From Argyresthia goedartella (Eukaryota; Arthropoda; Insecta; Lepidoptera; Argyresthiidae), in NCBI GenBank assembly GCA_949825045.1, contig OX463829.1, positions 3,224,001-3,288,000 on the forward strand: a stretch of 64,000 nucleotides of DNA. The letters run 5' to 3'. The first letter of the stretch is position 1; each line of letters begins with the position of its first letter. The translations under genes and the position numbers were made by a program. Shown piece by piece: positions 1-9,815 of the stretch. Under the pieces are notes generated by a model. That model worked only from the letters and a program-made list of their open reading frames with translations, did no database searches and was not told where the DNA came from.

Positions 1-1316
1 TTCCTTCAATTAAAAAACATCTCTATGGAATAAGCGAAAATTTAAAGGCCAAAACGGAACTAAAAGATAATTTGAAAGAAACAGAGATAATGATTCAAAT
101 TGACTTCGCTGAAAACTATATGACAAAATATGGGAAAGAGATTCAATCAATCAGATTCGGAGCTTCAAAAGGCCAATTATCGATCCACACAGGCGTTTTG
201 TATGCCAAAACAGATAAGTCTTCAGAAACTGTTCCATTTGCCACTGTGAGCGACAATTTGGACCATCAGGCTCATGCTGTATGGGGTCATCTGCAATCAA
301 CGCTAAAGAAATTATTAAGTACCAGACCTCACGTAAACACCCTACATGTATTCTCAGACGGGCCCACATCCCAATATCGAAACCGCACTAACATTTACTT
401 ATGGATTAAAACCTTAATAGAGCAATTTCCGCAAATAACTACTTCCACATGGACATACAGTGAACCAGGTCACGGTAAAGGGCCAATGGATGGTGTAGGA
501 GGAGCATTAAAAAGATCTGCTGATAAACACGTGTTGCGAGGAACCGATGTCAACACAGCTGCACATTTTGTCCGTGTTTTAAAAAATTCAACTGTTTCAC
601 TCCACGAAGTCACCGACGAAGAAATAGTTGCAGCCAAAAACAAAATACCTGAAAAGATAGATGCGATCCCCGGAATCATGAATGTAACTAAGATTGTCTG
701 GCAGAAAGCTTCTGATGTCTCCATACTCCTATATCAGTGTGCAAAGTTGTTGCGAGAAATTAAACTTCAGGCATTTTCAGTCGAAGATAGAGGTAGAGAA
801 AGTGCAGAACCGTCTGAAATTATGGATTTAGAGAAAGATATACATAGATCCAGAGTGTCTGAATCCTCTTTACGTCAATAGGGAAAGTATTTACCACGCC
901 GTATACGGATCAGATACTTCAGATGATGAAAATCTTCAGACTGTTTCAGACCGACTTCATGGAAAGAATAACGATCTTGGTGCTGGTACATCGTACGGAA
1001 ATAACAACGAGGACTTACATCCAAGCATGATATGCCCAAAGACATTTATGCTAGTAAATGTTCCAATGAAAACAAAAATTATAGTTATAGGTACGTTGCG
1101 GTTGCTGACACCTCCGTTGATGAAGATGGCGAAATAAAAGTCACCTTTCTCCGTAATCAACGGGAGTCAGCAAACATATTCAAAATTGAACAAAACGATA
1201 TTTCATATATCTCCAATGATGAAGTCGTTAAAGTTTTACCCGCACCAAAATTGCAGAAAAAAGGGAGTCGTAGCCTTTATTGTTTTGATGAAAATATAGA
1301 CATATTCGAAAAGTAA
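1..1316 (+). pseudogene. Decayed transposase-like gene (candidate DDE/RNase H-like fold), 5' end outside window
   Basis: An open frame enters at the left edge (codons in phase from base 3) and stops at 879-881, giving about 292 residues; the first ATG is at 90, but the frame is open upstream, so the true start lies outside. Acidic motifs sit in the order expected of a DDE nuclease: QIDFAENY (Asp at 102-104), FSDGPTSQYRN (Asp at 357-359) and EPGHGKGPMDGVGG (Glu at 462, Asp at 489). After the stop the reading continues in another frame (HAVYGSDTSDDENLQTVS, about 885-1060) and then a third frame to 1316 ending in VVKVLPAPK and SRSLYCF. This tail resembles the C-terminus of a recurrent uncharacterised invertebrate family that I associate with mobile DNA. 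A premature stop and a shift make it non-functional as read. The fold and the transposase role are inference. Confidence 0.55.
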
Positions 1317-1877
1317 GATAGTGATAGACTTTAAGCTATACTTTGATACTCAAGTTACTTTGTGATATGTAGATGTTATTTAATTGTGCAAGTAGTAAGT
1401 AATAATGTTATGCCTAAAGGTAAAGACTGACTGTTTATTTTTTATCACAATGTTTAAAACTGTATTTTAAGCATTGTTATGTCTATTGATTTTTCTGTTT
1501 TGTTTTTGTCATATTGATAGTATTCGTGTGGAACTGTGAGACTTTAAGTACAATTACTCTTTAAGCACAAATACTGAAATACTTCGTGATATTTTTTGAT
1601 TATGCATGTTATGTCTAATGCCTGTTTAATTTAAAACAGCTAAATTTAAAACAAACATCTTTAACCAGGGCTTAGAGCCTGTGATGTGATTGACGCAATG
1701 ATAGAAGTGCATTTTTTCTTATACGTTTTTGTTGATTAAAACTACAAAGTTTATTAGTTATTAAGATTTAATTTTGATACTCATGTAACTCGTTACCTTA
1801 ATACAATAAAGAGAAGTATAATACTGTGTATGGGTTTTATTTAAAAACGTTATGTATTCCAAAAACAGAGTGTTACG
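1317..1877. other. AT-rich non-coding stretch behind the transposase-like gene
   Basis: No open frame of note. It contains a possible poly(A) signal AATAAA at 1805-1810, suitable as the 3' end of a transcript of the upstream gene. Confidence 0.4.
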
Positions 1878-1953
1878 GTCATTCAGAGAACGTTAACGTC
1901 ATTGTGGGAACTGCACTGTCATTTCGGGAACACCCCCATCATTTTCGGGAACG
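1878..1953 (+). repeat. Four 20-bp-spaced copies of a GTCATTTCGGGAAC motif
   Basis: The motif starts at 1878, 1898, 1918 and 1938, exactly 20 bases apart: GTCATTCAGAGAAC, GTCATTGTGGGAAC, GTCATTTCGGGAAC and ATCATTTTCGGGAAC. The last two are closest to each other. An exact inverted 16-base copy of the third one (GTGTTCCCGAAATGAC) is at 2272-2287. The arrangement looks like subterminal repeats of a DNA transposon, possibly the one that carried the upstream gene. Confidence 0.6.
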
Positions 1954-2271
1954 CCACAAAAAGGTAATTATATCACTAATTAGTAAAGTTATAATTTAAT
2001 ATTGCATTACAACATAAAATAGCCTATAGAACAATTGTATTTATGTCATAAATAAAAAACGTAGTGCAAGAATTTATGCAATAAATTGAAATCAAGGATC
2101 AGAATTCACACCAATTGTAAATGTATGGACATGAATATCAAAAATGAGTATTTTAATTATAAAAATATACAAAATAACAACATTTTCTTATTTAGAAACA
2201 GGTTTATTACAAATCGTTGAAGGAGATTTTAAAATAGGTTGGTTAATATTATTGATAAAAAAATAATAAAA

Positions 2272-2287
2272 GTGTTCCCGAAATGAC
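2272..2287 (-). repeat. Inverted partner of the 20-bp motif array
   Basis: GTGTTCCCGAAATGAC is the exact reverse complement of bases 1918-1933. The AT-rich sequence between the two copies, about 340 bases, has no open frame of note. Confidence 0.6.
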
Positions 2288-2479
2288 CTATGACTCTGCC
2301 ATTTTTCTTATTAACAGGTATAATTCGAAAATTATAGTATTTTGTGCGCGCCTCTTCACAGAAAAGTTAAATGGTATTTGATACAACATACTGCTCTTGT
2401 TAGTTTTCTTCTAAAAAAATATTGATTTCTCAGATATTTGAAAACCTAAAATGTCAACCTCTCTGATTTTGACCCATAT

Positions 2480-2692
2480 AGATAGGGCAGTCCAAACCGC
2501 CTTCAAAGATTTTATTGATTCCCGTCCGAATGTTTTTTTTAGTAAAGGGATCGAAGAACTACCTATGAGATGGCAAAAGTGTATAGATAGCAATGGTACA
2601 TACTTTGGTTAAATAAATATATTATATTTAAAAAAAACGACTTTATGTTCCTCCCAAGAAAAACGCCAATTTCGTATGTAAGGACCTAATAT
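2480..2692 (+). pseudogene. Mariner transposase C-terminal remnant with 3' terminal repeat
   Basis: Bases 2480-2612 read AVQTAFKDFIDSRPNVFF, SKGIEELPMRWQKCIDSNGT and YFG-stop. LP-x-RW-x-KCI-x-x-x-G-x-YF is the usual C-terminal end of mariner/Tc1 transposases. About 50 bases on, 2659-2691 reads AAACGCCAATTTCGTATGTA then AGGACCTAATA, which resembles the terminal inverted repeat of insect mariners in 3' orientation. The N-terminal and catalytic parts are absent, so this is a 5'-truncated dead copy. Mariner membership is fairly sure; the subfamily is not. Confidence 0.65.
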
Positions 2693-2871
2693 AACAAGCA
2701 GAGGTTTCCAATTTTATTAGGATTGACTTCTGATTATCGCCGAAAATTTGATATTTTCGAAGGAGCCACGCAAACAATACGTGCCCTTTTGCTAGAACGA
2801 CGCAGCTAATAAGACAATATTGCTATTAGGATGCTCACTGCTCATAAAGTCAAATAGCTTTATCAGGGGGA

Positions 2872-3460
2872 GATGAAAAAATGGTCAAGTGCAGGCCAGA
2901 CTCGCACACGAAGAGTTCCGTACCTTCTTACAAGCGAACTTAAGGTCCATTTTTGATCCCTTAAGTGAACTAAAACAAGAAACAACGAAAGAAAAACCGA
3001 ACTTATTGTTTTTGATTCCAGTGCTTACAGAATTCAGATCCAACGTCAAACCAGTTGCGCCACCATCAACGATACTGCGAAATTATATTTGAAAGACAAC
3101 ATTTACATATTGGCACGTATATTTCTTCTGACCCCACATTAGGATACCCTGTGTCGTGGGAACCAGAAAAAGCGCCGTCACGCACATCCATGACCTGGGG
3201 ATTTATTTTTCTTTATCCCCGGCCGGGGATCGAATTCGAGACCTCTCGCATCGTAGGCCCCAACCACAGCCACAGCGCCACAGACGTAGTCATTAGAATG
3301 GTGATGAATTGGTGATATTCAGGCGCAGGGATAGAAGAATACTTCTCTTGTATGGGGACTCCCTGTAATTTATAAAATCTCGAGTAGTTTATTATTTGCT
3401 GCTAAAGCGGCATCAGAAATACACATTCTGTGAAAATTTCAACTCTTTACCATTACAATT
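2872..3460 (+). mobile_element. (GTCY)n-type MITE, interrupted by one SINE and truncated by another
   Basis: The head reads GGTCAAGTGCAGGCCAGACT, then CGCACACGAAGAGTTCCGTA, like the heads at 12796 and 37964. The middle part, with GCGGCATCAGAAATACACAT and GTGAAAATTTCAACTCT, resumes at about 3345. A minus-strand SINE lies between the two parts, and a plus-strand SINE starts at 3478, where the microsatellite end should be. Confidence 0.55.
3112..3293 (-). mobile_element. SINE-A copy (tRNA-derived)
   Basis: On the minus strand it reads CGCTGTGGCTGTGGTTGGGG, a B-box-like segment changed to ATTCGATCCCCGG, a linker with CAGGTCATGGATG, then GTTCCCACGACACAGGGTAT and TGGGGTCAGAAG. This is the common SINE of the window: A box TGGCGCAGCGG, B box GGTTCGATCCC. 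It lies inside a (GTCY)n MITE, so it is younger than that MITE. Confidence 0.7.
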
Positions 3461-3477
3461 CTTTAGGTATATAAAAT

Positions 3478-3690
3478 GTCGACCTCTGTGGCACCGCAGT
3501 TGTGGCTCTGCCTGCCATGCGAGATGTCCCGGGCTCGATCCCCGGCTGGGGATAAAGGAAAAGAAAATTGCCAGGTCTTGGATGTTTATATGTGTGTGAC
3601 GGCGCTATTTCTCGCTCCCACAACACAGGGTATCCTAGTGTGGGGTCAGAAGCAATGTATGTGCCTTTATGCAAATTTGTATGTTATTTA
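3478..3690 (+). mobile_element. SINE-A copy, near full length
   Basis: It starts TCGACCTCTGTGGCACCGCA with a polymerase III A box over it. The B-box region is GGGCTCGATCCCCGG. The body has CAGGTCTTGGATGTTTATAT, GTGTGTGACGGCGCT and ACAGGGTATCCTAGTGTGGG, ending near GCAATGTATGTGCC. It faces the copy at 3112-3293, so the two could pair as an inverted repeat. Confidence 0.75.
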
Positions 3691-3846
3691 GAGATGTAAA
3701 TTGACAGTCAAATGCTATAAGTGCTCGGGCACAATGGTCAAATATTTTAAAATTGGTCAATAAAAAGGTAACAGCATAAACATAATATTTTAACATTAAA
3801 AGTGACAGTTGCCATTTCCGCTGGCTGCAAACATAAGTAAAGTGAT

Positions 3847-4344
3847 TTTATCTACACACGTATCATAAACCATCTTTACTGCGTTCAAAAACCGCACGTT
3901 ACGATCAGCATTATGTTAAACTACTTGGTAAAAACTCGTTTCGTATCTGGAAAACTACACATTATGGTCATTATGTGTAGTTTTTCTACATATAATGACA
4001 TTCAAATTTGGAACGCCGACGCCCACCCGCGTGCCGTCCCTAGTTTGTCTGTGAAGTTGGTACTGACATTCAAATTTCGAACGCCGACGCCCGTCTGCGT
4101 GAAGTTGGTACTAAAGAACAAGCTAAACAATTGCAGAACCACAATGCCGGTCAAACATGCGGTTCCTGAACACATCAAAGAGAGCTTATGATATGTGTGT
4201 AGATAAACTAGTGTATGTAACTGTACATAATTAGGCATTAAAACTCTCGAGTGATATTATTATGAAACTCGCCTTCGGCTCGTTTCATAAACCCACTCTC
4301 GAGTTTTAATGCCCTCCATTATGCAGCAGTCACATAAACTACTA
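3847..4344 (+). mobile_element. Hairpin MITE copy A (TTTATCTACACACG family)
   Basis: It starts TTTATCTACACACGTATCAT and carries the internal partner TTATGATATGTGTGTAGATA near 4187-4206. A second module is a palindrome at 4233-4313 whose arms are GGCATTAAAACTC and GAGTTTTAATGCC and whose core is GAAACTCGCCTTCGGCTCGT followed by TTC. It ends in CACATAAACTACTA. Short open frames across it are by-products of the palindrome and are not conserved between copies. Confidence 0.75.
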
Positions 4345-5265
4345 TTAATGTTTCGTTGCGACACCTTTTAATCCCCTATCAAATACACGAACATCTGTAT
4401 GCTCTTCAATGATTAAGTGTGGAGGTAGTCTCAATATCTTCCTTTGACCTTGGTGAAACATAGTTTGGACGTTGACACTCTTTAAAATGTTGCATTTGAG
4501 TGTTGCCAGCAAAAAAACAAAAAGATTTCCCATTTATGCAACCGTTGGGATAACGGAAAAATCGAAGTGAAAAATGTAGCTACAACAGAAAACATGACCA
4601 CAGCTTTTGATGTAGTGTAAACCGTTTTCAGTTTAAAAAGGACATTGATGAGGTCCAAGGTCAAACCAAGTAATTGAGACCATAGAGTAAATTATATACT
4701 TGCATCATCAAGGACCACACGGGAACCTATTTTTATATATTTGAAAGGGGATTCTAGATAGGAATAGTACATTTCCCACGAGTTCGCAAAGGCATATATT
4801 TACAAATCGAGAAGTTTACGGCACGTCCGAAGGCGATGGTCGTAGCGAGGTTCGTAAAAAGACTTTTCGAACGAGTTAGGAATATAAATTTTCCGTCTGA
4901 GAACCTAAAATCAAGCGGCGAAGGTGCTATTTTTAGCTCAGAAGTCGGAAAATGTAATTATACAATAAGTAGTTACAAATTTCGAAATCTGTCAATGATA
5001 CATTTATTTGTTTTCAATCTTAAAAATACCTGCTTAGCAGTATTTCGCAGTGCTTTGTTTTCCATCTTTTCTTATAAACTTACTGTTCCTTAGCCCTAAA
5101 ATAAACGTCTACAATTAAGGAACTGAGTGTTTACTAGAAAAGCCAAACTAACATCATTTAGAATATTTGATCAATTCGACCGACCACATCGAGCATTTGA
5201 CCAATTTTCTCAGTCAAGTGGCTCGGTCATTTATAACTTGACGGTCATATTACATCTCTCATCAG
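4345..5265. other. Unclassified stretch
   Basis: AT-rich, without a recognised gene. A short frame at 4836-5093 (85 codons) and minus-strand frames at 4345-4664 show no known domain. I see no terminal repeats bounding this stretch. Confidence 0.35.
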
Positions 5266-5360
5266 ACAGAGTTCGCTGGTGGACGAACGGATGGACGAAC
5301 AGAAGGACAGCAGAGACTTAGTAATAGGATCGCGTTGGGCACCCTTCGGGTAGGTATCCC
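5266..5360 (+). repeat. 3' end of a diverged (GTCY)n-type element
   Basis: GGACGAACGGATGGACGAAC, AGCAGAGACTTAGTAATAGG and GGGCACCCTTCGGGTAGG follow the order microsatellite, TTAGTAATAGG and terminal CCC-rich end seen in the better copies. The head was not found. Confidence 0.4.
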
Positions 5361-5401
5361 TGAAACTTGTTACAGAAAAGCCTTCATTCCGATTTGTTTG
5401 T

Positions 5402-5701
5402 GCAATGTTACCTTAATCCTATCATAGCGTCGCTCCTTTTCCCATATGGGGTGGCAGAGGCACAATTGTGCCCACTTTAACCAGATATTAAATACTCCAT
5501 TTTGAGTGCCGAAGGGCTAGCCCATCGCTCCAGCTAAGGAGATTGAAAGTTTTCCTCATGATGTTTTCCATCACCGTAAAAACGCCGTAATAATGTACTT
5601 GAGATGAATCACTTATCTCATTGGCACATGGTCATCACCGGATTCGAACCTGTTCTCCTGCATAAGAAGCGAGCGTGGAACCACTAGCCCAAGGAGCTCC
5701 A
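5402..5701 (-). mobile_element. SINE-C copy, tail type 1
   Basis: On the minus strand it opens GGAGCTCCTTGGGCTAGTGG (A box) and continues with B box GGTTCGAATCC, then CATGTGCCAATGAGATAAGT and CTCAAGTACATTATTACGGC. The tail reads GTGGGCACAATTGTGCCTCT and GCCACCCCATATGGGAAAAG. The same head with a different tail is at 63220-63510. Confidence 0.7.
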
Positions 5702-6359
5702 GACTACCTTAATCCTATCACTTTGAAAAATGGATCGACTCGCAAAGAATATCGTAGTTTTGTAATAGAACAACACAAAAAAATATTGTTTTCTCAAATC
5801 GCTCCATCTACGTTCGTTTCTGAGCAATCTATTTTCCGATGTTTTTCTAATATTCTGTACCGTCTCCATGATTGATTCTGTTATCTATAAACCGGTGGAT
5901 TTGTTAGAGCTCCCTAAAGGTTAGTGGTTCTGTGTAAGTGAGTTAAGCTTAGATATGTCCGGATTATCTGGTAATCCTTTGGAACATCTTGTTTGGAACA
6001 TATTAGGGGAGGTTGTGTTGTTGGTAAACTATTGTGGAGGTTATTGCTATACCTGAATTTGTATGGATCCCTATGTGACTTCTAAAGTCACTTGATCGAT
6101 TTCTATTTCACCGAACACCATTGATTGATTTTTTAGTTTGACGATGGCTTATTTCTACGAAGCTTTAATTAATCGATGTAAGGTTTTATCGAAAAACGAC
6201 TTGCCAATGTCTCATTTCACCGAAAGATAAAATTATAAGGGCACGAGGAGGTATTTATTTTATATCTTCACGAGCAGCAGAAAATCGGTTAGAAATTAGT
6301 TGCTCCGGGCCGGTTGAGTACCCTCGGTTTTTGAGAGGTTAAAATATATTTAAAAGTAA
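5702..6359. other. Unclassified stretch
   Basis: No recognised gene or repeat boundary. Short frames only. Confidence 0.35.
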
Positions 6360-6480
6360 ATTCAAGATTACATAAACAGCAAGACTGCATGGGTTTAGTC
6401 CTACTCAACCGAAAACTTGCTGTTAATAATTTTGCATATTATTCATTATTATAAATATTGTTATATTTATATTAGTTAAC
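6360..6480 (+). repeat. Dispersed repeat shared with 12280-12410
   Basis: CAAGACTGCATGGGTTTAGT, ACTTGCTGTTAATAA and an AT-rich tail ATATTGTTATATTTATATTA reappear at 12285-12400 in the same order. It is probably a fragment of a non-autonomous element of unknown class. Confidence 0.45.
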
Positions 6481-6967
6481 CTGTCCACTCGCGTATAAAC
6501 ACCTAGTAAGGAGTAATTAAGGAATTTGGACTTTAAATTTATATACCTATATGCTTCCCAGTGCCCATTAGTTGGACGGGATGCTTCAAATGTCATCGTT
6601 TCCTTCAAAAACGACATTGTCAAGTAATTTTTCGATGTAACGTTACATTGTCTAAATGAGCATCAGCAAGTGGTTTTTCGATTTAAGGTTATACCGGTTG
6701 TAATCTCCTTCGTCAACTACTACAGCAACAGCTAAGTACATCGTTTAAACTGTACTCAAACGTATTTGACAAGTATTCACAGACTCTGCTTAAATGAAGT
6801 GCTACTTAAATGTTATACTAGCGCTGTCAGTTCCCCAGCGAGAGACAGTGAGCTCACTTCAAGAGTCCGTCAAACTTTAAGTGGTCGCTTGTGCATCCGG
6901 CCCTTTATGTACTACCCCACGGTCACACCTTGAGTAAATCACGTAGCTACTTTAGTAAAGACACGAA
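6481..6967. other. Unclassified stretch
   Basis: Two similar short segments at about 6600-6690 (ACGACATTGTCAAGTAATTT and TTTTTCGATTTAAGGTTATA) hint at an old duplication. No gene was recognised. Confidence 0.3.
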
Positions 6968-7330
6968 AAAAAAGAAGCCGGCCAAGTGCGAGTCGCAGCC
7001 GCGCACCGAGGGTTCCGTGTTAACTGCAATTTTTTATAAAGGGACTAAAAATTTACGGCTTTCGGAATTTTCATTTACTTGTGCTATTGTGCTATGTGCA
7101 TAAGACCTTGCGTCCTGGCAAATTTCATGATTCTCGGTCAATTAATGTCGATATTTACATATACTTAGTAAACGTAATTTTTTGCCTCTTTTCTACATTG
7201 GACCAATGGGATCTTCTCTACATGGGACCTAATTGGACTGAGCAATTGATATCTTCACGCATTCCCAACAGAAACGGTCTAGTCAGACGGACAGACAACC
7301 AAGAGATCCTAGGGAATCCTAAAAATCACC
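6968..7330 (+). mobile_element. Diverged (GTCY)n-type MITE
   Basis: The head is AAGCCGGCCAAGTGCGAGTC and GCGCACCGAGGGTTCCGTGT. The 3' part has AACGGTCTAGTCAGACGGAC followed by AGACAAC near 7280. The middle differs from the three close copies, so this is another subfamily. Confidence 0.55.
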
Positions 7331-7775
7331 TCACAACGCAAATTGACAATGAATCATGGACATAATAAGAGTAACAACCAAGTATTTTTTATAAATTCAC
7401 ATTAAATTGTAGAATAGACCTCAAACATCGACACTTTGGCTGTCCATTGTTATAGTTATTTTAAACCTTATGCAATAAATTTAGGTGCAAAAGATTATAT
7501 TTCGCCAACCGAACTAAAGTCAACACCCATTAATGTCCCCATCAAGCTGCTGCTGGTATTCTGGACAATACCAGCGTCACAGATTCGTCATGACATTGCT
7601 GAGTCAGAGCCATTTCCTTGTCGCGGTACAGTCAACACACCACATAGTCATCCTTACCGTACCCCAATGTTTGCATGTGTAAATTTGTGATGTTTTCTTT
7701 TTGGTATTTTGAGTAATTATTATATGTTTGTATGTATACCATGTTACATTGAATAAACGAATTTATCTATTTTTT
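7331..7775. other. Unclassified stretch
   Basis: A frame at 7436-7690 (84 codons) has no recognisable domain. A poly(A)-like signal AATAAA (GAATAAACGAA) lies at about 7752, followed by a T-rich run. Confidence 0.3.
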
Positions 7776-7870
7776 TTTCTGGAGGGGAAAAAATGGAATC
7801 ACCGATGCGCAGGAGTCAGACCTCCCTGCTATGTCCGGGTCCCTACACATTGAGCGGGCATCAGCAGCAG
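7776..7870 (+). repeat. Repeat fragment shared with 23925-24040 (minus)
   Basis: GGGGAAAAAATGGAATCACC, GTCAGACCTCCCTGCTATGT and CACATTGAGCGGGCATCAGC match the reverse complement of 23925-24040 almost base for base. Confidence 0.5.
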
Positions 7871-7874
7871 GGAC

Positions 7875-8082
7875 GACGAATGGCCGAGCCGACAGTGACC
7901 CTGCCTACGAAGCGAAGGGTGCCGGGTTCGAGTCCCGGTGGGGGCAAATATGGGTTTGATGAGAACGGATGTTTGTATCCTAGTCATGGTTGTTTATCTA
8001 TCTAAGTATAATATTTATCTATATAAGTATATGTTTCGTTGTTTAGTACCCAAAATACAGGGAATCCTAGTTTGAGGCATTT
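7875..8082 (+). mobile_element. SINE-B copy, diverged
   Basis: A box GACGAATGGCCGAGCCGACA, B box GGGTTCGAGTCCC, body ATGAGAACGGATGTTTGTAT and CTAGTCATGGTTGTTTATCT, ending GGGAATCCTAGTTTGAGGC with a poly(A)-like run instead of the usual (ATT)n. Confidence 0.7.
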
Positions 8083-8329
8083 AAAAAAGAAAAAAAAAAA
8101 CAAGCTCGTGTAATATAAGTACTAAAACAACCCCTTTTTATATTGTATGACAGTTATCGATAAAATCGATATAAAAGTGAGCCATGGGACGAATTTATCT
8201 AGCTATCTATCAACCTTTACTCGAGTTAAAGGAAGTTGAAGCCCGCCCAGGAATGGTGGGCTAGTGATTACCTACTGATTAATAGAAGTTATCATACTTG
8301 CCTAAAGGGCTATTGTGCCGACATTCGAC

Positions 8330-8711
8330 TATACCTCGCGCCACGAATTAAGAGCGCTGGACGACGTCGGCGGAAATTGCTGCGCATAGATAGCATAACC
8401 AATTCTAACAATGTTAATAAGCGAAGAAGTGTCATAAAACATTACTTTCTGAAACATCAGCAGCCTATGGCTGTGTGATGTTAAGTAGTTACATCATACT
8501 AATTACAAGTCTTCGATTAGCATTATTTTGCGAACTCGTCATTCAACGTATAAACCTTCTGGTTTCTGTCGGATGGCTTTAACTATTATATAAAAATAAT
8601 TTAAATTTTGTCTTGAAAAAAATTATATAAAAAAAAAAAATATGTACAGGTATTGAAAAGTGACTATTGCGCATTCAAGACCACCGCTCATTACTCGTGG
8701 CGCGAGGTATA
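8330..8711. mobile_element. Long copy of the TATACCTCGCGCC MITE
   Basis: The ends are TATACCTCGCGCCACGAATT and ACTCGTGGCGCGAGGTATA, close inverted repeats. The last 80 bases (TATTGAAAAGTGACTATTGC) and the first 35 match the 98-bp copy at 16940-17037. Here about 280 extra bases separate the two ends. Confidence 0.65.
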
Positions 8712-8779
8712 CTATCAAGTTGTGATAGTACGAGTATTCGGCACCAGGACCTACAGTAGCAAATGTCACATACGTCGTC

Positions 8780-8895
8780 GACCTCTGTGGCGCAGCGGTT
8801 GTGGCTCTCGTCCCGGGTTTGATCCCCGGTTGCGGATAAGGAAAAAAAAAACAATTCTTGAATTTTTATGTTTGTGACGCCGCTGTTTATGGTTA
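8780..8895 (+). mobile_element. SINE-A copy, 3'-truncated
   Basis: GACCTCTGTGGCGCAGCGGT is a well kept A box; the B box is GGGTTTGATCCCCGG. The part between the boxes is shortened, and the body stops after GTGACGCCGCTGTTTATGGT. Confidence 0.65.
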
Positions 8896-8994
8896 ATCCA
8901 ATCCAAATCTGCGGTTGCAGTTGTTACCTTACACTTACACGATTGTTTATTCTACGGTATGCTCGTTTCTGCATTTATTAACATTTCCCGATAG

Positions 8995-9152
8995 ACGACC
9001 TTTGTGAGGTAGCGGGTTCGATCCCCGGCAGGGGGTAAAAAAAAAAGCAGGTCTTGGATGTTTATATGTGTGTGACGTCGGTGCTTCGTTCCCACGATAT
9101 AGGGTATCGTAGAGTGAGGCCAGAAGCAATGTCTGTATGTAAATGTTTGTTT
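8995..9152 (+). mobile_element. SINE-A copy with internal deletion in the tRNA head
   Basis: The start ACGACCTTTGTGAGGTAGCG joins the A-box region directly to GGGTTCGATCCCCGG, so most of the inter-box segment is gone. The body and the 3' end (GGCCAGAAGCAATGTCTGTA) are complete. Confidence 0.65.
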
Positions 9153-9623
9153 GATTCCTTTAAAATCTAAACCACAATCGTTATATAAGACTTTGTATGA
9201 AATAATTGCTCTCTGATTGGTCGAACGTCATAGCCACTCGTCTGTGGGTAGATCAAATAATGGTCTGTGATTTTAAACCTTACTGTTGGTAATAAAGTTC
9301 AAATCCTATGAAAAATAATCAATCATCTGTTGATGGCCACACAGCTCAGTACCCCCATACTTCATACACGACTTCATAACAACAATTTTAAAACGATCGG
9401 GATATACTTCAGAGATGCAGAATGGAGCTACGGGATATTGTCGCAGTTTGTCAAGTCAAGGCAAATCTGTTTACGTTTTTAATCTACAGACCTATCCTTT
9501 ACATAAAACTCTATAATGCTTTTTTGAAACCCCAAATTATGACCAGCTTAAAGATAAACTGTTTTGTTATATTCATTTCTTATCTGTGAAAATGTTATTA
9601 TTGCTTCATAATAACATCAAATT
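9153..9623. other. Unclassified stretch
   Basis: AT-rich, no recognised feature. Confidence 0.3.
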
Positions 9624-9815
9624 CGATGTTCTTATGACATTCAAATTTCGAACATCTTTAAAAAAACAAAGCAATAGTAATGATTTGACCTCAATTCTAA
9701 TATCAGTCGAGATGACGTTCCTTGACTACGCCGCAATGTCCTGAACACATAATAGAGAGCTTATAATTGTGTGTAGATAAAGCAGTGTATGGAACAGTCC
9801 CATAAGCTACTCTCA
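9624..9815 (+). mobile_element. Degenerate hairpin MITE fragment
   Basis: TTATGACATTCAAATTTCGA and, later, CCTGAACACATAATAGAGAG with TGTGTGTAGATAAAGCAGTG follow the order of the hairpin MITE at 3847. The palindromic module is missing. Confidence 0.5.

Noticed and set aside
3913..4191. 92-codon frame MLNYLVKTRFVSGKL, also seen at 20433
   Set aside because: It lies in the body of the hairpin MITE. It is open in two copies by shared descent, but other copies break it, and it has no domain.
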